A stretch of 64,000 nt of DNA, from NCBI RefSeq assembly GCF_964204645.1, contig NC_134025.1, forward strand, positions 31,402,001 through 31,466,000, read 5' to 3'. Positions within the stretch are counted from its first letter, which is position 1; the number at the start of each line of letters is the position of its first letter. The position numbers and the translations under genes were made by a program. Below the pieces are notes generated by a model. It ran no database searches and had not been told where the DNA came from. It saw only the letters and a list, made by a program, of their open reading frames with translations. This stretch comes from Tubulanus polymorphus (taxonomy: Eukaryota > Nemertea > Palaeonemertea > Tubulaniformes > Tubulanidae). Below are positions 1-12,200 of the stretch, one piece after another.

Positions 1-259
1 GAGCGAGGCTACAGAAGAACCTTCGACCAAGTAACAGCTATCACAAAGATTAGAACCCACAAACCCAGGATTGATGAGACTGATGTATATGAAAGACTGA
101 TTAGTCACTACACTTCTCAAAATACACTGCACCTGGGTCTACATCTGAGTCTGTGTTACCTAGGTCTGCATCTGCCTGTGATGCATCCCCTGGAGTCTGC
201 ATCTGTGTGTAAGGCATCACCTGAGGTTTTGTTATAATGAGTTATGTTTGTTATTTAAG
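1..259 (+). other. LRP1 intron (5' edge of window)
   Basis: Non-coding sequence before the first visible LRP1 exon, ending in TTATTTAAG as acceptor. A short imperfect repeat of CTGCATCTG / GTCTGCATCTG type lies at 135-215. Confidence 0.6.
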
Positions 260-3200
260 GTGATACATGCGACCGGACTGACGTATTTTGAAGACAGCGT
301 TTACGCTGCGAGTAAAAACAACGGAACTGTCGTTAAAATGTCGCGGTTCGACCATTCACGAAATCCTCCTAAACCGATCCTGAAAGATTTAGACAATCCT
401 GGTGGAATATTCATTTACAATCGACAGAGACAGCCCAGTAAACGTAAGTTTGATTTATAGTAGAATTCTGTTTAGTTAGCAATAATGCCATCATCAGACC
501 TTAGCCATTTCAACACCTGATGGAGTTTTTGGTATTTTCCCCAAGTGTCAAAGACTGACTAAACAGTTAAGGATGGTTAGTTCAATTTAAGTTATAAACA
601 TCATAAATTTTCTATAGATTGCTCAGTCAGGCAGATTTGAAATATAAGTCAAACTTGTTTAGGTCGTCATCTGATAAGTCGTCCCATTGCTGAAGTCATC
701 TCTATTTTTGAGTCTGAATTATTAGGCCTATTTCTAATTTGATTTACTAAGTGTAATTGTCTTTACTACGACAACATAAGCCATGAGTTCCACTGTATGA
801 CTAACTAGGTCTACAGTCTTAGCTTTTGATTAGGAAAGTAATTCATGTTTTCTTTATTTGTTTATGAAGTGAAAGGACAACAGTTGAATCAATGCGGGAA
901 TCATAACGGTAATTGTGATCAGATTTGTACGTTTGTGCCGTTTGCGGAGCAGAAAGTACGTTGTCTGTGTCAAGAGGGTTATACATTCACTGCAGGAAAA
1001 GGTTGTTTACGTAAGTATAATACTGAAAACCAGTCTGTTCATTATCTTAAGAAAACTATCATATGTCAGTCAGTTTCGTTAAAGCAAGTTTGTATTGTAT
1101 CCAAATAATCATATCTAGGAATAATAATAATTGCCTTATACCTTACACTAGTATCGCTGAAGATGTCTGCTAGGATTAAGTCAAAACTTTGAATAATTAC
1201 TAGGGAATCATTCATTCATTTATTACGTACGCATAGAATTTGAATTTTCCAACCCCCCCCCCCCCCCCTGTACGCAAAATCGGCCATTTTTTCATATACA
1301 TTAAGCATTAAAGTACGCAATTGCACTGACCCCCTCCCCTCCCATAATGCGTACGTAATAAATCAATAATTACAAGCTCAAGGAAACTTTCTGGACAGTT
1401 TTTAATCTGAATATGGGATTTTATAATATTCTAACAAGACAATTCGTTTGAGTGTTTCATCGATGGAGTTCTGAATTCTACTGAATCATGATAAACACAT
1501 TTTGATAATTCAAGTGAATGTTTGTTTTTAATTTCAGTGAATAATCCGTCTAAGATGTTACTATTCAGTACATCACGTACAAACACGAGAACCGGAACAA
1601 TCCGCGGAGTTTCACTCGATAAACCGAAACAAGATGTCATCTTCCCGATCGAAGATTTATCCGGTACCGTCGCTATCGGTTACCACGCTGCCGATGAATA
1701 TATTTATTATTGCGTACATTCGAAGTCGTGGATCGGACGACGTAAAGTGGACGGAACTAATCGCACGGATCACTTTATAGATACCGGTAAAACACAGTTC
1801 AGGATTCTCTTTTTCACAGAATCATAATCGTTCTTACAGAGAAGGGGAAATCAGGGAATTCTGACTCATTTCTTGAAAATCAGGGAAAGTCAGGGGATTT
1901 TTGTTTGTTCTTGCTGGTGACAAGTGACACAAGGGACCTTTTGATAAGAAACCGCCTCCACTGAAGATATTTTGAGGATATCTTATAATTTAATCAGGGA
2001 ATTTGAATTTTTGATGCCATGTTGTTCTTGCTGGTAACGAGTGGCAGAAAGAACCTCTTGATAAGAAACAGCCCTCACTGGAAATAACTTATAATATGAT
2101 CAGGGAGTTTATGCCAAGAGTTAGGGACATATTATTGATCCGAAAGATTTCTGATTGATTACGTAAGTGATATATATATATATGTATATTGTATAGGTGA
2201 AGGTAACTGTGAAGGTATAGCTATCGATTGGATTGGAAGGAACGTTTACTGGACTGATGAATCTCAAGGTGCTATTAGAGTTGCTCGAATTGATAAACCA
2301 ACTTATCATTCTACAATTGTTAGTAATCAAAGTCATCCGAGGTCAATAGTATTAGATCCTGTAAATGGGTATGTATCATTCACTCGTGTATACGACTCCC
2401 AAACCCAGTTCCACAGTCTGGACTTCTATCCAAAACTTCAGTCTTAACTCTTAAGACTGGTCTTAAGTTTTTAGATTGGTTACAGAACCAAAATGGGCTT
2501 GGACGTATGTTTAAGTTATTAGATTGGCTACTTTTCAACTAAGATGGACCGAAGTCTTAACCTTGAAAGTGCATCTAACTCTTGGACCGAGTTCCACAGT
2601 TCTTTGAAAATCAGTTGACTTTCAAATGGTTTAAACTCTTGGGCCCGGTTTCATAGACTGAGTACCAAACTTATCCCTAGGGGTAAATCCTCAATCTGGG
2701 TGACAACCACCGTAGTAACAATGAGAAACCATGGATATAACTGACAAATTTCAAATCATCCCCAGGGACTATTTTTCTTCCATATCTATGAAACCCAGCA
2801 ATGGAATTACAAACTTAACCTGTGGAACAGGGTCCTCCTGGTTTCTGCCTTCCCTAACATCCATCAGTTTGAATTTCAATGCTGTATTGTTATTTTTTCA
2901 TCGTAAAGTCATATGTTTTGGGCCGATTGGACTGAAAACGCCTTCACTCAACGAACAGTCGCTAAAATAATGAAGGCAAACATGGACGGAACTGGAATCA
3001 TAGAATTGATCAGCGGAGGAGGTGAACATAAACTACAATGGCCGAACGGACTTACCTTGTACAGAGATAATTTATACTGGTGCGATGCATTGTTTAATCA
3101 CATCGTTAGATTAAACATCACTAAATCTACAAATTTACAGGTAATTATTATAACCCGGTCTGAGACTTCTAAAACTCAAGATCCAGATCCGTAGTTTGTG

Positions 3201-6200
3201 GCTTAGTTTCAAATCCATACAGTTAGAGTTATGTAATTTTACAGTCGAATTCTTACCTATATCTCCAGAACACAGTAATGGATTGCATGAAAAAATGTTT
3301 AATTTGATTATACCCCAAGCTCTGACTCAAAAACTAAAAACTGATGCTCAATTCGATTCATGATTTCATTTCATGATTTCAATCTTGAAGCTCATTTTGG
3401 TCCTTTAAATGATACTCAAACAAGACTCCTCTGGTTGTTCAATGATTGACTACCGGTATTTCAATTCATTGACATAGTAACAACTTAAATCAGGGAAACC
3501 CTTCTGAAGCAGAAAATTCAGACCCAAATATAAACTTTAAACAAGAAAAACCAGCTTCAAGTGTAAACTTTATAGCAGAATTAGACGAGAAGATACACAA
3601 TATCCGTGTATGATGATGACGAGAGAAATCCCACAATAACAAAGCCAGAATAGTACGCCTGATGATGGCTAACAGGAGTACGCCTGATGATAGCTAACAG
3701 TTGTACGCCTGATGATGGCTAACAGGAGTACGCCTGATGATAGCTAACAGTTGTACGCCTGATGATGGCTAACAGGAGTACGCCTGATGATAGCTAACAG
3801 TTGTACGCCTGATGATGGCTAACAGGAGTACACCTGATGATGGCTAACAGGAGTACGCCTGATGATAGCTAACAGTTGTACGCCTGATGATGACTAACAG
3901 GAGTACGCCTGATGATGGCTAACAGGAGTACTCCTGATGATGGCTAACAGGAGTACTCCTGATGATGGCTAACAGGAGTACGCCTGATGATGGCTAACAG
4001 TTGTTAGCCGAAACGTCGCTCCTCAAATATAATCAGTCTGATATAGAATTTCTCAATTTTGGCTTCGTTATTGTGGGATTTCTCTCGTTAATAGCAGAAA
4101 ACCCGGCCCGGAGTAGTAGTGGAATAAAGTGTAATCTAATGTTGTATTGTAGTTGATCACTAAGATAGTGAAACATCCGTTTGGTCTGGCGATCGATGGT
4201 AATGATATTTACTGGACCGAGTTTAGTCACATAATGCGAGAACCGATGAATAAAACAAACAGTTCAAAAACTCTCCCGATTTTCATGGATCGTTCTGGAC
4301 TTTTTGATTTACGATTATACGACAAGAAACAACAGACAGGTAACGATTCGGGAAATCCGCGAAAATCAAGAGAATTCTTGATTTAATCTTCCCAGGGACT
4401 TTTGACTTTTCTGGGAAATCAAGGAATTATAATTGTTGGTGTCTTGTTGGTTCTTAATGGAATATATTCTTCCCAGGGACTTGTGACTTTGTGGGAAATC
4501 AGTGAAAAATCAAGGAATTATAATTTTTGGTGTCTTGTTGTTTTTAATGGAATATTTGAATATTTCTTTAAGGATCGAATGGTTGTAGTGATGTTAATCG
4601 ATGTTCAGATATTTGTCTGGCCGCGTCTGCTACAAGCGTAACGTGTAAATGTGCAGATGGAAATAAACTGATCGATTCTTCTGATTCAACTAAATGTAAA
4701 GGTAAGAAATTTATTGGAAAACTGAAAAAATCGCGATCTGGACCCAGTTCTCCGAACAGTTAAATTACATGTAGTTCATTTCTAGATTTGCAATTCCACA
4801 GATCTCATAACTTTAGGTCTAATTCGAATGTCGTAAAACCCTAGAATCAAATCTACAAATTCACAACTGAAGAATATCAACCGATCAGACCCCTAGCTAC
4901 CAACCCCTTTACTACCAACCTTCCAATCATCTGGGCCCGGTTTCATAGACTGGGTATCAAAGTTATCCCTAGGAGGTAAATCCTCAATTTGGGTGACAAC
5001 CACCATAGTTACAATGAGAAACCATGGTTATAACTGACGAATTATAAAATATTCCCAGGGACTATTTTTCTTCCACATCTATGAAACCCAGCCCTAGTGT
5101 GGTTCTCCCTGGGTCCTGATTCATGATGATTCTAATTCTGTTGCATTCACTATCAGGCCACCAGGCCACGCTGCTGGTGGGTTAGCCTTGGGAAACTAAG
5201 ATGTGAACGACGTCACGCATCATAAGCAAACATCATATACTTCATGTGTGTCGTGCAAAGATAACTGGATCCAGTTCTACAACTGTGGAACTGGGTACTA
5301 TTTACTGCTGTTGATAATTTGTTATGTAATTGTGTTTGATTTCAGTTGATCCCGACTATGAACACGAGAAGTTGTGTAAAGTCACTCAGTTTCAGTGTAG
5401 AAATAAAAAGAAATGCATTGATAAATCGGAGCGTTGTAATAATAAACCGGACTGTCCCGACAAGTCAGACGAGGAGAACTGTACCAGTAAGTTGAGATCA
5501 CAGATATTTCCTTCGTAACAAAACAGCTCATACAGCAGATGTGGTGGTATGTCTGAGTGGTTGGTTTCATAAACTGGGTATCATCAAGGGATTAATTCTA
5601 AACCTTGACTTGGTTTTATAGACTGGGTATCACAGTTCTTGCGTTAAATCCTTAACCTCGGACCCTGTGATCAAAGTAATCTAATAACTATCGAAGTAAA
5701 AAGAATCCATGATTATGACTGATAAATTTCAGAATGTTTTGAAATCGGCTTCTGATTTATTAAAGAAAGTTTTTGTTGTTGTATTTGAAACAGAAACCTG
5801 TAAGAATCCAGACGCGGAATATATGTGTAAAACTGATGGAACTTGTATTCATAAACGATGGTTATGCGATGGAGAAAATGATTGTAAATCGGGAGAAGAT
5901 GAACTCAATTCCACCTGTCACGGTTAGTAGTTGGATGAGCCTTCTCGGTAGAGCATGCAGAGAGAAACTTCACTGGAACCAAAACCTTTGTTTTAAATGT
6001 CAAAATCTTACTCCTTTTCAAGTCCTAATTGTCTCTGTAAAAATGTAGGCATTGATCTGGAATATTAAAGGTCTTTTTTGTAAGCAAATTGGACGCAATG
6101 AAAATCCTGAAGGAAATTTTGCACCAGATACCAACTACCGCTATGCGCTGTAACATAGAATAGTAAAGTAATGGAAAAGTCTATTATTAACGTGAAGAGT

Positions 6201-9200
6201 TTTGGAGATTTTGACATATTTGATTGTTAGATTAGTGGAATTTCACGTCCTGTTAGATGTTTTGGTGGTATATCGATGGGTTACAATTCTACATATTGTA
6301 TGAATATTTATGTATGTATGTAGGGTTCCGATGTCCATTGAATCATACTCGTTGTGCTGATAGTGGTAGATGTATCCCTAATGAATGGAAATGTGATACA
6401 GAACCAGATTGTGATGATGCATCAGATGAACCGGATACATGTGGTAAGTTCAGTATCATTGACTTCCCAAAATCAGCCGTCCTTAACTATTCCCGATTTT
6501 CTGGATCTAGTTCCACTGTCAGATTCAAGATTCTTAATGTGAAATTAGAAAATGAACTGATCTTAACTCAGCACTGTGGAACTGGATCCTGTATTCATTA
6601 CTATTTTGGCCCCTTGATTAGCGGTTGATTTGAATAAAAAGGTGAAAGGTTTTACTGAGGGTCTTACCCCCTTGATTACTGATTGATTTAAGCAGAAATA
6701 TGAAATATGTTACTGAGGGTCTTACTGCATCTTGATAACTGATTTATTTAGGAACATTAGTTTCATATTTCCAGTAAAATCAAGCCACCACCAGTTGCTG
6801 ATATAACTCTGTAAAATCTAACACTAATACATTCTATTTTATAGTATATCCGGAATGTATGCCATACGAGTTCCGGTGTAAAAATGGCCGCTGTATCGAT
6901 ATATCTCATCACTGTGACCGTGACAATGATTGTAGAGATAATTCCGATGAGGTTCGTAATTTACTCTCGATTTATTAAAACCGATACGATCTCCGTGGAA
7001 ACTGATGATAATGATTGAATTGAATTGTAGGAGAATTGTACGTATTCTTGTAAAGAAGGTGAATTCGAATGTAAAAGATTTGCGAAACAACCGAAGAAAT
7101 GTATTTCGCACAGTAAGAGATGTGACTCGGTTAATGATTGTCCAAACGGTGATGATGAAGAAAATTGTGGTAAGTTTTAATTCAGATTATCAGATTCATC
7201 AATAATCACAGTTCATTACAGCTGTATCACTTGGAAGTGTTCTCATTGGTCAGACTCTCGTCAATCCTGGTTTCATGGATTTCAATGTTGGTGTTGGTTA
7301 AATTTCTTCTCTGCTCTCTTCCCCTTAAACTACGAACATTCATAAACCTGCTAATACATGTAACAGCCTGAACGGTGCTCAGTTAGTTGAGGGGGAACCT
7401 GCTTATAACACCCTGAAGGATGAAGAAAATTCACTTCACTGATTTGGTTAAAATTTTTGTTGAAATGAAAGATACAACTGTCCAATTAAGCGTCTGCACA
7501 GTCAGCTATAGTAACTTTACTCATCTGTAATGAAAGTTCTCTGGTCTCATGGTGATATTTTCTATATTCTATAAACTCTGAACCGAATAATGAGATCGAA
7601 TTGTTTGTATTTTAGAATTAGTAACAGGAAACGGTTGTGAGAAAGATGAGTTTGAATGTGGAGATGGATTTTGTATTCCGATCACTTGGAAATGCGACGG
7701 AACGGCAGATTGTCACGGAGAAGAGGATGAAAATCTTACAGTCTGTACATGTATGTATTAAACTACATGCGTCTGCCTGTCTGTGTCCAGATAGACAGTT
7801 CTGAGGAGCTGGCTTATGGACCCAAGAGTGAACAGAATTTTAGTAATATGTGTTGTAATTAACTTATTTCAACTCCAAATTGAATTTAAGTGAGAAATCT
7901 GGAACTGATTCCAGGATCATATTTCACAAAAAGGTTTGACTCTAAAATCGATTGAATTTCTTCCCTAATTCAGCACAGATTAAGGAGTTCATTCTGTTTG
8001 TGAAACTGATCTCCCTCTCTGCTACAGGTCTCAGGAAACTCAGGTTAGATTTAAACTTGTTTGTTTGAATGTAAGTTGTTTATTTTGTAGCGTTTAAATG
8101 TCCGGAACATTCGTTTCAATGTAACACGACCGAGAAACGTTGTATAGAAAGAGATCGAATTTGTGACGGTAGAAACGACTGCGGAGACGATTCTGATGAA
8201 CAAAACTGTACCAGATTAACAACCACTTCTCGTAAGATTAAATTCCATCAGAGACACTCTCTGAAAATAGTTTACTGTCCCCTGATTGTCAGGAACAGTC
8301 TCTGAAGATAGTTTACTGTCTCCTGAGTAACTAGTTGAAGTAATGTTGATTATATTTTTCACACAGCTGATAGTTGTGCTTACCCAAAACACTTGTGTAG
8401 TGATGACTCAACAACGTGCGTCAATGCAGAAAGTTTATGTGATGGAAATTTCGATTGTGATAATGGTGAAGATGAGTTGGCTATTCATTGCGGTGAGTTA
8501 TTCAGTAAATAGTTTATAATCAATGTCAAAAACCATTCGTTAAGATATGAAAGTGATTAGTGTATTTTGGTGATAAACGCGGTATTTGAACGTATTTGAA
8601 GATTGATGATTTGTATTTTATGTTAGTGCGAAGATCTTGCAGTGATTGGGGAATCTGTAGTCAATTGTGTCGAAGGAATTATAAAGGTCAACCGAGGTGT
8701 AAATGTTTACCCGGATATCGACTGGCCAGAGATGGATTCACTTGTAATTCAGAAGGTTAGTTTTAGTTCATACATATTTGATTCTGTAGTTGTGAGTTAA
8801 GCGTCAACTTTGAGTTAAGATAAACAACATGTTTATATGCTGTATCTTGTTGTATGACTTGGTAAACAACATGTTTATATTCTGTATCTTGTTGTATGAC
8901 TTGGTAAACAACATGTTTATATTCTGTATCTTGTTGTATGTATAGGTAAAGAACATGTTTATATCCTGTATTCAAATCGTCATGAGATGCGTCGTTTAAA
9001 CGTTCACGACGACACGTATGTCTCTCTCATCTCCGGATTACTGAATACCGTCGCCCTCGACTACCACTACGACAATGAGATGATATTCTGGACGGATGTC
9101 GTCGAGGATAAAATTTACAGCGGAAAAATGATTAATAATTGTAAGTAGAAAAATATAACGCAGCAGTCAGGGACTCCGGAGTCAGGGGGTCGGGAGTCCT

Positions 9201-12200
9201 GTGTAGATTTAAGTGCGATAGTTTGGTGAAAGGTTGTGTACATATGTGTGTGCGTGTGTGATTTCCATGGGTACCAGGGCCATGCTTTATGGTTACAAGT
9301 TTTTAACTTATCCTGGTATCCATCGACTTATATTACATTACCATATTATCATCTGTAATTTTCTAATGTAATTTAATTCGTAAATAAAGAATTTCAATTT
9401 CAATTTCAATTTACTGATTTCATACGAGCTTTTGCTACAAGTGCATAGAGTAACTTCATTAGTTAAATGAGTAAACGGAAGAAAACAACTGATTTATAGG
9501 GAGAGTGTCACTAATTACAAAATACTGAGTGAGCAGGAGACTTTTCCCAATGAAGCTTGTAATTTCTAATAAAATCTACACAATAGCCTACTACTGATAC
9601 CTGTTTTACAAGACTAGGTTAGCGTAGGTTTGTAAGGGACACAAAATCATAAAAATCAAACGAAATCTACCAAACAAATAGCCGGGTCAATCCCTATTTT
9701 AAGATCAAAAACATAACTGTTCTAGAGTTCATCTAAATGTGTTTCAAGTGAAAATGTGTTTGATTTGTTTGTAGCTCTTCACAAGATAACACCTATAATT
9801 GAGAGAGGTTTAGCGATGGCCGAAGGTCTCGCGATTGATTGGATCGGTAATAATATATACTGGGTCGAGAGTCATATCGATCAGATCGAGGCTGCGAAAT
9901 TAAACGGTAGTTTCCGTTCAACAATCATCGGGGGAAATATGACGAGTCCACGAGCGATTGCCCTGGATCCTCGCGTCGGGTAAGAATCCATTTAACTCAC
10001 AAATATTTCATTGAAAATTAGATGTTTTACTAAAAATATAATATGAGATAAAAAACTGAGCTGATTCTGTAGTTCTCGGTCCGGTTCCATAGTTCTCGGT
10101 CCGGTTCCATAGTTCCCAATTCCATTCCACTGTTCTCCTCTATAGAGTTACAAATAATTCTTCACTCAGAACTGTGGAACTGGGTCCAGAACTGTGGAAC
10201 TGGGTCCAGAACTGTGGAACTGGTCCAGAACTGTGGAACTGGGTCCAGAACTGTGGAACTGGGTCCAGACCACTAAACACTAAACAAAACTTGGTAACTT
10301 CAGGGACCAAAGCAATGTTTCTGAATGTGATAATTTAAAATTTGATCTCGTTTGGTTTCAATAAGTTCGAACGTTAAAAATCATTTGAATTGACAGTTAT
10401 TTTCACGGTGATGTTTATATTTCAGGTATATGTTTTGGTCCGATTGGGAATCGTCGAGACCTCGAATAGAAAGAGCTACAATGAGTGGTCACGATCGTAA
10501 AATTATAGTAAATATAAATCAGCACCGAAGTGGAGGATGGCCGAATGGTGTTACTTTAGATTATGATAATGAAAGAGTTTATTGGATCGATGCCAGGTAT
10601 GAACCTCTCGTAGATTCACAATACTAATGGATACATGTTACTTGGGGTGAAAGTTATTATGATTACACAAAAAGTGATCCTGTTGAAAACAGTTCAAATC
10701 TTCAGGGCCCGGTTTTATAGACTGGTATTACCTTTAACCCGGGGGCTAACTTAATTGAGAATGAATTGAGTCACCCTGGTTTTAAGTAATACCAGTCTAT
10801 AAAACCGCGTCCTGAAAAATGTCTAAGGCTGGCTACTGCTATACCTCCTGAGCAGTGGAACTGGGTCCATGTGGAACTGGGTCCACCTGTAACTGTGGAA
10901 CTGGGTCCACCAGTAGTTGTGGAACTGGGTCCACCAGTAACTGTGGAACTGGGTCCACCAGTAACTGTGGAACTGAGTCCAGTAACTGTGGAACTGGGTC
11001 CAGTAACTTTGGAACTGAGTCCACCAGTAACTGGAACTGAGTCCAAGTGGAACTGATTCCACCAGTAGTTGTTGATTTATGTTGTGATGAATATGTTTAA
11101 TTATTTGTAGGTCTGATTCTATTCATACGACTGATTATGATGGAGACAAACATCATCTCGTCCTCAGTCAGAATAAATATCTACATCATCCGTTTTCATT
11201 AACTACATTCGGTAACTGGGTTTACTGGACTGATTGGATCAATAACGCCGTTGTCAAGGTAATACAACAATCATCACATCGTGTGTACTGGTCATATACT
11301 GAAATCGTCTAAATTTATAACTTTCTTAACTCAACTGTGGAACTGCGCCCAGTTGACTCACTAGTTGAAATTAGTTCATTTTTCAATGAATCAAATTTTA
11401 TTGAATAACTGAAACTGGATGTGAATTATTGATTGTTATTGCAGGGTAATAAATGGAATGGAAGTGACGTGACTGTCGTTCAGAAAATAGTCTCTCAACC
11501 GTTTAACGTCAGAGTTTATCATCCTAAAATGCAGCCTAAACCTGATATAACACATCCATGTGAGATAAACAATGGAGGATGTCAGTTCATGTGTACTATT
11601 AAATCAGCTACTGAATCCTGGTGCAGCTGTCCTCATTTAACGGTTCTTAATTCAGACATGAAAACATGTTCAGGTCAGTATGTGTTTGTTAACTGCCTAC
11701 TATGAGTTATTTCAAGAGTTCTGGTTCTTTCACCGGTGGAACTATGAGTTATCTCATAGTTCGAGTTCAGCCAGCATTCCACTATGAGAAATCTCATAGT
11801 TCTAGTTCAGCCATCATTGCCACTATGAGATATCTCATAGTTCCAGTTCAGCCAGCATTGTCAGTATCAGTTATCTCATAGTTGTGGTTCTGTCACTATG
11901 AGTTCTGATACTTCTTATTCACTGTTAGATATTTGCACTGGAATGACTCAGTTCCTGATTGGCCGACAATGTGATCAAACTCCGCTTCATTCATTCTCTA
12001 TACTGGCCAATTTTGAAAAATGGCTGATTAAGTAATATCTGTATTGCCCACTACAAGAGACGACTCAAAGTAGCATGAAGGGATGAAACCTGATGGCAGT
12101 GAAAGTGACGACTATCTGACCTGGGGCCGGTTCCATAGTCAAGACTTAAGACCAAAAAATTGTCTTAAATCTAAAGACTGGTCATAAGTTGTTAGATTGG

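Larger units (their letters stand above)
260..4701 (+). other. LRP1: LRP1 exons 1-7: end of propeller 1, EGF, propeller 2, EGF
   Basis: Exons: 260-443 (last blade of propeller 1, ending in an RQRQP-like loop), 870-1010 (EGF, six Cys), 1538-1786, 2197-2368, 2909-3140 and 4153-4339 (propeller 2, with [15 protein letters not shown] and VYWTDE strands), and 4573-4701 (EGF with a [12 protein letters not shown] core). Phases join without a gap. Exon 2197-2368 has no internal Met but is open across its length and flanked by AG and GT. The propeller drives ligand release at low pH in the family. Confidence 0.92.
8627..11673 (+). other. LRP1: LRP1 exons 16-21: single EGF, propeller 3, EGF
   Basis: Exons: 8627-8755 (EGF), 8946-9140, 9775-9979, 10426-10596, 11111-11258 and 11445-11673. 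The last also carries the following EGF, with [12 protein letters not shown]. Propeller blades show IFWTDV, IYWVES, MFWSDW, VYWIDA and VYWTDW. Vertebrate LRP1, as I recall it, has two EGFs between cluster II and this propeller; only the second is present here, and the 134-nt intron before exon 16 has no room for another. Confidence 0.92.

Noticed and set aside
3653-4006. Regularly spaced 25-bp repeats resembling a CRISPR array
   Set aside because: Units are contiguous without unique spacers and lie in an animal intron inside an inverted-repeat element.
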